Shown piece by piece: positions 1 through 5,612 of a stretch of 6,116 nt of DNA (positions within the stretch are counted from its first letter, which is position 1; the number at the start of each line of letters is the position of its first letter). The notes below the pieces were generated by a model that was given only the letters and a program-made list of their open reading frames with translations, was not told the origin of the DNA and did not search any database. The stretch spans positions 1-6,116 of the forward strand of contig JBEVLT010000368.1 in assembly GCA_040509055.1 (NCBI GenBank), given 5' to 3'. Position numbers and translations under genes: made by a program. This DNA comes from JAJKIP01 sp040509055. GTDB lineage: Bacteria; Bacteroidota; Bacteroidia; Chitinophagales; Chitinophagaceae.

Positions 1-885
1 TTTGCCAAAATAACCAGGGCGGTGGCCGGCAAGACCTCGGTGGATGAGGAAGTGCTCGACAGCCTGGAGGAAGCGCTGGTGAGCGCCGACGTAGGCATCG
101 ATACCACGGTAAAGATCATCGAACGCATTGAAAAACGGGTAGCCCGGGATAAGTATATGCACTCTTCCGAACTGAACAAAATGTTGCAGGAAGAAATTGA
201 GGCTGTGCTTGTAGATGCTCCGGAATCAAATAGTTATGCCTTCGATTCTGAGCTTCCTTCGAAACCTTATATCATCCTGGTGGTGGGGGTGAACGGCGTG
301 GGAAAAACCACGACCATCGGCAAACTGGCGCACAATTTCAAACAAGCCGGCAAGAATGTGCTGCTGGGCGCTGCCGACACCTTCCGTGCTGCCGCCGTGG
401 ACCAGCTGACCATCTGGAGCGAAAGGGCCGGCGTACCCATCGTAAAACAGGACATGGGCAGCGACCCGGCCGCTGTAGCCTTTGACACGGCACAAAGTGC
501 GGTGGCCCGCAAAAGCGACGTGGTGCTGATCGACACCGCAGGCCGCCTGCACAACAAAGCTCACCTGATGGACGAGCTGACCAAGATAAAACGGGTGATC
601 CAGAAAGTGATCCCTGAAGCGCCGCATGAAGTGCTGCTGGTGCTGGATGGCTCTACCGGGCAGAATGCGCTGGAACAGGCCAAACATTTCACCGCTGCCA
701 CCGACGTAACGGCGCTTGCCATTACCAAACTGGACGGTACCGCCAAGGGCGGTGTGGTGCTCGCCATTGCCAACCAGTTTAATATACCCGTCAAATTCAT
801 CGGCGTGGGCGAGAAAATGGAAGATCTGCTGGTCTTCAACAAGCACGAATTTGTGGATAGTTTGTTTAGCCTGAAAGGTGAGTAG
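1..885 (+). CDS. ftsY: Signal recognition particle receptor FtsY (3' part, start outside window)
   Basis: FtsY is the membrane-associated GTPase that receives SRP-ribosome-nascent chain complexes and hands them to the SecYEG translocon. The reading frame is open to the left edge, so the true start lies upstream; the GTG at 22 is internal, since the preceding codons (FAKITRA) fit the N domain. 294 residues are visible, probably all but about 25 to 30. In visible numbering they show a helical N domain (about 1-75), then the NG GTPase: P-loop GVNGVGKTTT (96-105), DTFRAAAVDQL (126-136), DTAGR (178-182), TKLD (242-245) and the closing GVGEKMEDL (268-276). The long acidic A domain of E. coli FtsY is evidently absent or very short, as usual in this phylum. 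The gene ends TAG and converges with the response regulator gene 68 bp away. Identification is very secure. Confidence 0.97.
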   Translation, partial: FAKITRAVAGKTSVDEEVLDSLEEALVSADVGIDTTVKIIERIEKRVARDKYMHSSELNKMLQEEIEAVLVDAPESNSYAFDSELPSKPYIILVVGVNGVGKTTTIGKLAHNFKQAGKNVLLGAADTFRAAAVDQLTIWSERAGVPIVKQDMGSDPAAVAFDTAQSAVARKSDVVLIDTAGRLHNKAHLMDELTKIKRVIQKVIPEAPHEVLLVLDGSTGQNALEQAKHFTAATDVTALAITKLDGTAKGGVVLAIANQFNIPVKFIGVGEKMEDLLVFNKHEFVDSLFSLKGE

Positions 886-953
886 TCGATAGTGAATGGA
901 CATAAGCAATTGGGAAAGGCGGCTATCGCCGGCAGGAATTATTGCCCGTTCAC
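886..953. other. Convergent intergenic spacer between ftsY and the response regulator gene
   Basis: Only 68 bp separate the two converging stop codons. The spacer can fold weakly: CGGC (920-923) can pair with GCCG (928-931) around TATC, and GCAAT (906-910) with ATTGC (941-945) outside it. Neither strand has a run of T after these arms, so this is at best a poor intrinsic terminator. No other signal was seen. Confidence 0.4.
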
Positions 954-1622
954 CTACATCACTTCCTCCTCCGTCACGATCCGGTGTTTGAGCGCATAGA
1001 TCACCACGCCGGCGGTATTTTTTACATTCATTTTTTCCAGGATGCGGGTGCGGTGGCCCTCCACGGTGCGTTTGCTCAGGAATACGCGATCTGCTATTTC
1101 CTGGGCCGTCAGCTGCTGGCAGATGAGCCGGATGATCTCGGTTTCCCGATCAGTAAAAGAGAGCGGTTCTTTTTTGCGGTAGGGGTTAAATTTGCTTTTG
1201 GAAATGAGCGAGATCAGCCGCGACGAGGTATGGCGGCAATAATACGTCTTGTCGTCGTATACATTGCAGATGGCGTCGAGTATTTCCTGCTTGTCGGCGT
1301 TTTTCAGCAGGTAGCCCCTGGCCCCGGCTTCCAGCATGTCCACGATCAGGTTTTCTTCGTCAAACATAGAGAGGGCAATGATCTTGCGGTCCGGCCGCTC
1401 CGACAGCAGGAAGCGCGTGGCTTCGATGCCGTCCATCACGGGCATTTTTACATCCGTCATCACGACATCGGGTTCCAGCTCACGCACCAGGTCCACCAGC
1501 TTTCTGCCGTTTTCCGCCTGCCCCACCAGCGAGATCGAGGGCTGCTTGGACAGCATCAGCGACAGCCCGTCCCGGAATATCTCGTGGTCGTCGGCAATGA
1601 CAAGACGGATGGTGGTGGGCAT
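954..1622 (-). CDS. NarL/FixJ-family response regulator
   Basis: A 222-residue two-component response regulator, full length for the family. The receiver domain (about 4-120) has the acidic pair D11/D12, phosphoacceptor D57 in the context VMTDVKMP, the switch residue S85 and the invariant K107 in YLLKNAD. A linker (about 121-150) leads to a LuxR-type helix-turn-helix (about 152-215) with LSFTDRETEI at the start and the recognition helix around SKRTVEGHRTRI (183-194). Phosphorylation by the kinase encoded just upstream should drive dimerisation and DNA binding. The ATG follows the kinase stop codon after 3 nt, so the two genes are almost certainly co-transcribed and translationally coupled. 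It is the last gene of the minus-strand operon. The target genes are unknown; the 7-2-7 palindrome at 3697-3712 is a candidate site because NarL-type dimers favour such geometry. Confidence 0.95.
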   Translation of the reverse strand: MPTTIRLVIADDHEIFRDGLSLMLSKQPSISLVGQAENGRKLVDLVRELEPDVVMTDVKMPVMDGIEATRFLLSERPDRKIIALSMFDEENLIVDMLEAGARGYLLKNADKQEILDAICNVYDDKTYYCRHTSSRLISLISKSKFNPYRKKEPLSFTDRETEIIRLICQQLTAQEIADRVFLSKRTVEGHRTRILEKMNVKNTAGVVIYALKHRIVTEEEVM

Positions 1623-1625
1623 GGT

Positions 1626-2369
1626 TTATAGTTTGACGGGGATTTTGATAAAATAACTGGTGCCTGTACCGGGCGAAGACTTCAGGATATAACTCCCGTT
1701 CAGGATCTCTATCCTGCTTTCGATGCTCTTCAATCCCAGCCCGGAGGAACCTTTCCTTATTTTTTCCGGGTCAAACCCGGCGCCGTCGTCCTTTGACAAA
1801 ATTATGATTTCATCGTTCTCCTTCCCCAGCCCGATCTGCAGATTTTTGGCGCGGGCATGCTTTACCGTATTGTGAATGATCTCCTGCATCATGCGAAACA
1901 CATGGATTTCCTTCTCCGGGGCCAGCGATACGGGCTGCAATTGATAGAAATCGATTTTCAGCCCGTTCTTCCGGCTGTTGTTGGCCGAAAACTCCCGGAT
2001 GGCTTCCGACAGGCCCTTGCGCTGGAGCGTATTGGGCAGCAGGTTGTAGGATATTTCCCGCAGGTTGGCAATGATCTCATCCAGGTGCCGGCCGGCCTTA
2101 TGGATGATCTGCTGATCGTTATCGCTGGCGCTGTCCAGGCTATTGATCTGCAGCTTCACGGAGGATAGCAACGGCCCCAGGCTGTCGTGCAGGTCGGTGG
2201 CGATGCGCTTTCTTTCATTTTCCTGTATCGTGATCTCTGCATGGATCCGCTCCTTCTGCAGCCGTACATACCGCCGGTGATAGCGGATAATGGAAATGAT
2301 AAAGAAAAGCAGTACTGCGCCGAGCAGGCTGCCAATCAGAACCGTTATGTTGTAAATATTGTCTTCCAT
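1626..2369 (-). CDS. Sensor histidine kinase, HisKA_3 type, single membrane segment, no sensor domain
   Basis: A 247-residue membrane histidine kinase, the partner of the downstream response regulator. The outer part is only about 9 residues, followed by one transmembrane helix (about 10-28), a basic stop (RYHRRY) and a short coiled segment. The dimerisation domain carries the phosphoacceptor H61 in ATDLHDSLGPLL, the HisKA_3 form found in NarX/DesK-like kinases. The HATPase_c domain (about 155-245) has the N box with QEIIHNTVKHA (N167), G1 DDGAGFD (194-200) and G2 GLGLKSIESRI (210-220). With no periplasmic or PAS domain, it must sense through its helix or through a partner; the seven-helix protein encoded 43 nt upstream is the obvious candidate. 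The ATG was chosen because the hydrophobic helix follows at once; the frame is open further upstream but has no ATG there. Confidence 0.94.
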   Translation of the reverse strand: MEDNIYNITVLIGSLLGAVLLFFIISIIRYHRRYVRLQKERIHAEITIQENERKRIATDLHDSLGPLLSSVKLQINSLDSASDNDQQIIHKAGRHLDEIIANLREISYNLLPNTLQRKGLSEAIREFSANNSRKNGLKIDFYQLQPVSLAPEKEIHVFRMMQEIIHNTVKHARAKNLQIGLGKENDEIIILSKDDGAGFDPEKIRKGSSGLGLKSIESRIEILNGSYILKSSPGTGTSYFIKIPVKL

Positions 2370-2412
2370 GGTGCGGGTATTCAGCTTCCAGTGGATGGGA
2401 CAGGCATCGTTG

Positions 2413-3075
2413 TTAACTTTCCGGGCTTTTGAAGTTAAAGAATATTTTTTTCGGAATGAACCACACCGCTATACCGTAAATGATGTTCACCATCAGGTTC
2501 ACATAGGTAAACAGTTCGATGATCTTATTGGCCGTGACGTTGTTTTCCTGCTGGCTGATGTAGAACGATCCTTCCAGCAGTATCTGGTACAAAAAGTAAA
2601 TGACAAAGCCCATGCAGATCAGGAAGCGGGCATTTTTTAGCAGGTTCCTGTTCTCGTGGATGATGAGGTAGTTGATCTCGTTGACGCTTAAAATGACCAG
2701 TATAAAGGCCGAGCCGACCCGGAACACCGGCCCGACCTGGTGAATGCTGCCGGTAACCAGGTTTTCCACCACCCACCCCACCGCCAGCAGCAGCCCCAGC
2801 CAGGGATACCACCGGCGGGTGAGGGCCTGATACCGCCAGCAATAAAACTGGCACAGGATCAGGGCATATTCTACCAGGCTATACACGTTGATGATGGCGC
2901 TGTTGTTGCCATCCATCCGGATGGTGATAAAGCTGATCACTTCGGTGACGGCAGCGATCGTTACCAGTGCAATAAAGGGCCGGAACAGCGGCCGGATGGC
3001 AGGCAGCCGGATGAGTCCCGACAGGCAGGGAAACAACACTGCCAGACTGATCAGAAAACTTTCCAGGTTTTGCAT
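2413..3075 (-). CDS. Integral membrane protein, about seven helices, unknown function
   Basis: A 220-residue hydrophobic protein with no family I can name. I count about seven membrane segments, near residues 6-26, 31-53, 60-79, 90-109, 118-139, 149-169 and 184-207, joined by short loops. There is no signal peptide, enzyme motif or nucleotide-binding motif. The last 12 residues are polar and basic (PKKIFFNFKSPES). A TTG directly precedes the ATG and would add one residue; the ATG at 3073-3075 is preferred. The gene starts 31 nt after the lipoprotein gene and ends 43 nt before the kinase gene, so it belongs to the same operon. Its position suggests a signal-receiving or signal-passing subunit for the kinase, which lacks a sensor domain. 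That role is inferred from context alone; a transporter or channel role is not excluded. Confidence 0.85.
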   Translation of the reverse strand: MQNLESFLISLAVLFPCLSGLIRLPAIRPLFRPFIALVTIAAVTEVISFITIRMDGNNSAIINVYSLVEYALILCQFYCWRYQALTRRWYPWLGLLLAVGWVVENLVTGSIHQVGPVFRVGSAFILVILSVNEINYLIIHENRNLLKNARFLICMGFVIYFLYQILLEGSFYISQQENNVTANKIIELFTYVNLMVNIIYGIAVWFIPKKIFFNFKSPES

Positions 3076-3106
3076 CAATAATACTGCACTTTATACAGGG
3101 ATAAGA

Positions 3107-3607
3107 TTAATTGCACATGGTCGGGCAGCGCTGGCCTACTTCAATGGCCTGCCCGGTATCTTCGGAAAATCCATCGTTCAGCTGGGTACCCGCTTTGCTG
3201 GTCAGGCTGCTTTTGTCCAGCAATATTTTGCGGATATCCTTGCCGGCTGCATCCACGGGCAGCAGGACCATGCGGACCAGCCCGGCACTGTCACGCCCCA
3301 GGTAAATACGTATACCGTCGGCGCCGTCCTGGTTCAGCAGCAGGGCAATGGCATCGCGGTTAAAGGTTTCTGAATACGGTACTTCAAACACGCCCTTCAG
3401 TCTCAGGGAATCGGCCATCCTGTGCAGCGTGTCTTTGCCGCTCTGGAAATTCCGCACATAGCTGTCCGCCTTGCGGAGCGAAATGATGTGTTTTTCTGCT
3501 TTTCCTGCATCATAAGCGATTCCATGCTTGCCGTCGTCGCAGCCTGATAAAGAAAATACTGCCAGCATGCAGGTGGACATAAAAAGCAGGATTCCTGTAG
3601 GTTTCAT
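3107..3607 (-). CDS. Small secreted lipoprotein with a C-terminal CPxxC motif, first gene of the signalling operon
   Basis: A 166-residue protein of unknown function. It has a type II signal peptide: a short basic start, a hydrophobic core (about 6-19) and a lipobox L20-S-G-C23, so the mature protein begins with acylated C23 followed by DDGKH. A helical, charged stretch (about 33-72) precedes a core containing NRDAIALLLNQ (83-93), GIRIYLG (98-104) and VRMVLLPVDAAGKDI (111-125), which looks like a small alpha/beta fold. The protein ends in GQRCPTMCN, with C161 and C165 spaced CxxxC. I recall similar unnamed Bacteroidota proteins with a GIRIY core and a CPP.C tail beside histidine kinases, but cannot check this here. 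The ATG lies after an A-rich leader and a plausible promoter. It may bind a ligand or metal, or be redox-active; all three are guesses. Confidence 0.87.
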   Translation of the reverse strand: MKPTGILLFMSTCMLAVFSLSGCDDGKHGIAYDAGKAEKHIISLRKADSYVRNFQSGKDTLHRMADSLRLKGVFEVPYSETFNRDAIALLLNQDGADGIRIYLGRDSAGLVRMVLLPVDAAGKDIRKILLDKSSLTSKAGTQLNDGFSEDTGQAIEVGQRCPTMCN

Positions 3608-3614
3608 AATACTG

Positions 3615-3633
3615 TTTGGTTTTTATTTGGTTT
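3615..3633. repeat. Direct repeat in the lipoprotein leader
   Basis: TTTGGTTT occurs at 3615-3622 and again at 3626-3633 (AAACCAAA on the coding strand), start to start 11 bp, about one helical turn. It lies in the predicted 5' untranslated region, directly before the lipoprotein ATG. It may simply be the A-rich initiation region normal for this phylum, or a binding site for a regulator. Confidence 0.4.
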
Positions 3634-3644
3634 AAAAGTGGAGA

Positions 3645-3675
3645 TAAAAGTAGCCGTTCAGGTAATGATACGCAA
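3645..3675 (-). promoter_or_regulatory. Candidate Bacteroidota-type promoter of the lipoprotein-7TM-kinase-regulator operon
   Basis: On the minus strand a -33 TTG (3675-3673) is followed after 20 nt by TACTTTTA (3652-3645). The known phylum consensus is TTG, 17-23 nt, TAnnTTTG, so only the last base of the -7 box differs. Transcription would start near 3638-3641, leaving a leader of about 30-35 nt before the lipoprotein ATG. It is the only good match in the 117-bp gap, and no promoter is needed inside the operon because its inner gaps are 3 to 43 nt. Confidence 0.55.
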
Positions 3676-3695
3676 CCGTACTAATGCCTGAACGG
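3654..3695. repeat. 9-bp perfect inverted repeat (terminator or operator) between the two minus-strand operons
   Basis: CCGTTCAGG (3654-3662) is repeated inverted as CCTGAACGG (3687-3695), with 24 nt between the arms. Transcribed from the ABC operon, it could form a hairpin 30 nt after the permease stop, followed within a few bases by CTACTTTTATC, a weak T-rich tail; this would fit a poor intrinsic terminator. The arms also flank the -33 TTG of the next operon's promoter, so an operator role is equally possible. Confidence 0.5.
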
Positions 3696-3696
3696 G

Positions 3697-3712
3697 TACG
3701 TATTAATACGTA
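3697..3712. promoter_or_regulatory. 16-bp perfect palindrome, 7-2-7 half-site layout, candidate response regulator site
   Basis: TACGTATTAATACGTA is a perfect palindrome. It reads as two inverted heptamers TACGTAT separated by TA, the 7-2-7 geometry used by NarL dimers; the heptamer differs from the E. coli NarL consensus TACYNMT only at position 4. Because the sequence continues TATT, it also contains TACGTATT twice in direct orientation, 10 bp apart. Its centre lies about 65 bp upstream of the predicted start of transcription of the signalling operon, a usual place for an activator. The role is inferred. Confidence 0.5.
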
Positions 3713-3724
3713 TTCGCCTGTTAC

Positions 3725-4849
3725 CTACCCTGCCCCGGTATGAGCAGGCTCCTGCAGGTACTGCCGGTACGACAACCGGAACAGGATGCCGGAAAAAACA
3801 AACCCGGTGGCCGGCATGAGCCAGTGGCTGCGGGACAGGCTGAACAGGATGAACACCAGCCACACGCCAAACAGCAGCTTCAGTCTTTCGCCCGTGTCCA
3901 TGCCCTCTGCATACAGCAGTGCATGATTGAGCAGCAGGAACAAGGGACCGGTCAGCACCATCCACACATAATCACCGGGCTCCTGCTGGTTGATCCAAAG
4001 CCCGCGAAGCGCCCAGCCTTCGGGCAATAGCAGGATGGTGTACACCACCAAACACGCCGCTGCTATGCGCATAAGCGGCACCGGCATGTTGCGGTAAAAG
4101 AACAATTCATTTTCGACAAATGCAAAATTGCGGTACACGATCAGGCTATGACCGGCCAGCACCGTAATAAAAATGAGCCACAGCATCCGGTTTTCAAAAA
4201 CAGCATGATCCAGCTGCACAAAAAAATACAGGCCGGCAAAAGATACCAGCTTGGTCACCAGCAACACTGCAAATTGTTTTTGAAAAATAAACTTCAGCAG
4301 GAACAGGACCAGCGAGGGACGAAGCGAAACGGGGATAAACCGGCGGGCTACGACGGCCTGGTTCATTTTGGCACCCCGCAGCAATACCAGGGCGGCGGCA
4401 GCAGCCAGCACATGCAGCACCAGTATGGCTGCCAGGAACAGCAGTCCCATGGCGGTGCGATGGGTCAGTACAGCAATAATTACTACCAGCAGCCCGTACA
4501 GTCCGGCAGGCGCCAGCAACAGGCTATTCAGCCGAAACAGGTGGGCCAGCCGGGCGGATGGAGGGATGGCATTGAGCAGGAACAGGAAATCGAAAGCCAC
4601 CTTTTGCAGGCACTGTTTTATAAACAATATCGTGGTCAGGGTATACACCGCTGCGGCTGCAAAAGCCAGCAGGAAAAATGCCGGTGACTGCAATATGCCC
4701 TGGATAACAGCATAGTGAAACCGCAGTGCATCGGCAAAAGAAGGCTGTATGCCAAACAGCAGGAAAAACAGGAATAAAAACACACCGGCATAGCGGCGGT
4801 AAAACGGCCGGGCTATGGCATGCGATAAGGTATGAGCGATCACATCCAT
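3725..4849 (-). CDS. Polytopic membrane protein, probable permease of the adjacent ABC ATPase
   Basis: A 374-residue membrane protein of no family I recognise by motif. About ten hydrophobic segments can be seen, near residues 20-34, 55-78, 108-128, 133-158, 195-212, 220-238, 260-276, 294-314, 323-338 and 342-360. The N-terminal 18 residues are amphipathic and basic, as in many ABC-2 type exporters, and there is no large outer loop as found in BceB/MacB-type (FtsX-like) permeases. The ATG shares one base with the stop codon of the ATPase gene (TGATG at 4847-4851 on the coding strand), a strong sign of translational coupling and of a joint complex. One subunit of this size probably works as a homodimer with two ATPase copies. 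Direction (export is likelier, as no binding protein is encoded nearby) and substrate are unknown. Confidence 0.82.
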   Translation of the reverse strand: MDVIAHTLSHAIARPFYRRYAGVFLFLFFLLFGIQPSFADALRFHYAVIQGILQSPAFFLLAFAAAAVYTLTTILFIKQCLQKVAFDFLFLLNAIPPSARLAHLFRLNSLLLAPAGLYGLLVVIIAVLTHRTAMGLLFLAAILVLHVLAAAAALVLLRGAKMNQAVVARRFIPVSLRPSLVLFLLKFIFQKQFAVLLVTKLVSFAGLYFFVQLDHAVFENRMLWLIFITVLAGHSLIVYRNFAFVENELFFYRNMPVPLMRIAAACLVVYTILLLPEGWALRGLWINQQEPGDYVWMVLTGPLFLLLNHALLYAEGMDTGERLKLLFGVWLVFILFSLSRSHWLMPATGFVFSGILFRLSYRQYLQEPAHTGAG

Positions 4850-5478
4850 CAGCCGTCCTGCAGTTGTTTGTCACGCACCGTGAAGACTCCCGAGAACGCC
4901 AGATCGGCCGGCGGAATATCGTGGTGCGAAGTAATGATGAACGATATATCCCGGGAATGCTGTGCACGGATAACCCGGGTCAATGCCTGCTGCGAAGCCT
5001 GGTCGAGCGTGGTAAAGGGCTCGTCCAGCAGCACCCAGGCCGGCCGGCCGGTAAACGCCAATAGCAGGGACAGCTTTTTCAGCATGCCGCTGGAGTAGCT
5101 GCCGGTGGGATTGGCCAGGTAATCGCCAATGCCCAATGTCTCCTGCACCTGCCGCAGCTGTCCGGTATTGCCTTTTTTGATCGACCGGGCAAATTGCACC
5201 AGGCTGGTGCCGGTGAGGAAGGCGGGGAAAACAGGCTCTGCCGGAGCATGATTGACCAGCTGCCGGTAAGCGACCGGGTGCCTGTGGATGGAGATCGTTT
5301 CGTTCAGGATGATATCGCCTTTAAAAGGCAGCAATCCCGCCAGGATGTTCAGCAGCGTGGATTTGCCCGAGCCGTTGGCGCCCCTGAGCCAGTACACGCC
5401 GGGCGGCAGCCTGCGGGGGCCGACTGATAGTACGGTGTGATCCCCAAAGGATTTATGGATGGTGGCCAGTTCCAGCAT
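4849..5478 (-). CDS. ABC transporter ATP-binding protein
   Basis: A 209-residue single-domain ABC ATPase, short but complete, similar in size to CcmA. Visible motifs: A-loop aromatic F11 (KSFGDH), Walker A GANGSGKST (33-41), signature YSSGM (128-132) in place of LSGGQ, Walker B WVLLDEP (148-154) with catalytic E153, D-loop TTLD (156-159) and H-loop H185 in ITSHH. The Q-loop looks unusual: the segment NHAPAEPVFPAFLTG has A78 where the conserved glutamine is expected (compare HQP in CcmA-like proteins). The YSSGM signature resembles ABC-2 exporters. It is the first gene of a two-gene operon and would power the membrane protein encoded next. The ATG at 5476-5478 gives MLELATIHKSF, the usual beginning of such domains. 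No convincing promoter: CTATTTTG and TATTTTAG upstream are imperfect -7 boxes without a matching TTG. Confidence 0.94.
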   Translation of the reverse strand: MLELATIHKSFGDHTVLSVGPRRLPPGVYWLRGANGSGKSTLLNILAGLLPFKGDIILNETISIHRHPVAYRQLVNHAPAEPVFPAFLTGTSLVQFARSIKKGNTGQLRQVQETLGIGDYLANPTGSYSSGMLKKLSLLLAFTGRPAWVLLDEPFTTLDQASQQALTRVIRAQHSRDISFIITSHHDIPPADLAFSGVFTVRDKQLQDG

Positions 5479-5539
5479 GGTTCAAAATAGTGCCGAAATT
5501 GCTAAAATAATCTTAAGAAGCGGATAACTGTGCTTTTTA

Positions 5540-5566
5540 CTTCCGTCGCGCCTGCCACTACGGAAG
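5540..5566. repeat. 7-bp inverted repeat in the divergent gap between the ABC operon and rimO
   Basis: CTTCCGT (5540-5546) is mirrored by ACGGAAG (5560-5566) with 13 nt between the arms. The repeat lies in the 134-bp gap between two divergently read genes, about 47 to 73 bp upstream of the rimO ATG and 62 to 88 bp upstream of the ATPase ATG. There is no T-run on the rimO side, and a terminator would make no sense here, so an operator is the better guess. Nearby TCTTAAGA (5511-5518) is a separate 8-bp palindrome. I see no small gene in this gap. Confidence 0.35.
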
Positions 5567-5597
5567 GATTCTCCCCCAAAATACCCGCTTTTCGTGC

Positions 5598-5605
5598 TAC
5601 CTTTG
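5598..5605 (+). promoter_or_regulatory. -7 promoter element of rimO
   Basis: TACCTTTG matches the Bacteroidota -7 consensus TAnnTTTG exactly. It ends 7 nt before the rimO ATG, so transcription would start almost at the start codon. No clear TTG -33 box is found 17-23 nt upstream. Confidence 0.5.
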
Positions 5606-5612
5606 CGGCTTT

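Noticed and set aside
22..24. GTG at 22 as the start of ftsY
   Set aside because: The frame is open to the window edge and the codons before it fit the FtsY N domain, so the gene starts outside the window.
226..909. Long open frames on the minus strand opposite ftsY
   Set aside because: They overlap a certain gene completely, and their sequences (rich in H, Q, G, F) are typical antisense shadows of GC-rich codons.
906..945. Possible bidirectional terminator between ftsY and the response regulator gene
   Set aside because: The stems are only 4-5 bp and no T-run follows on either strand.
942..1631. 229-codon plus-strand frame opposite the response regulator
   Set aside because: It covers the regulator gene almost exactly but has no recognisable motif, whereas the minus strand encodes a complete receiver and HTH domain.
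3076..3078. TTG as start codon of the seven-helix protein
   Set aside because: An ATG follows directly and is the more likely start; only one residue is at stake.
4148..4687. Gln-rich plus-strand frame opposite the permease gene
   Set aside because: The repeated Q and H codons are the complement of Leu/Ala/Val codons in the membrane helices of the permease; it is an antisense artefact.
5483..5509. Promoter for the ABC operon (CTATTTTG or TATTTTAG on the minus strand)
   Set aside because: Both deviate from TAnnTTTG, and neither has a TTG at 17-23 nt upstream, so no promoter is called.
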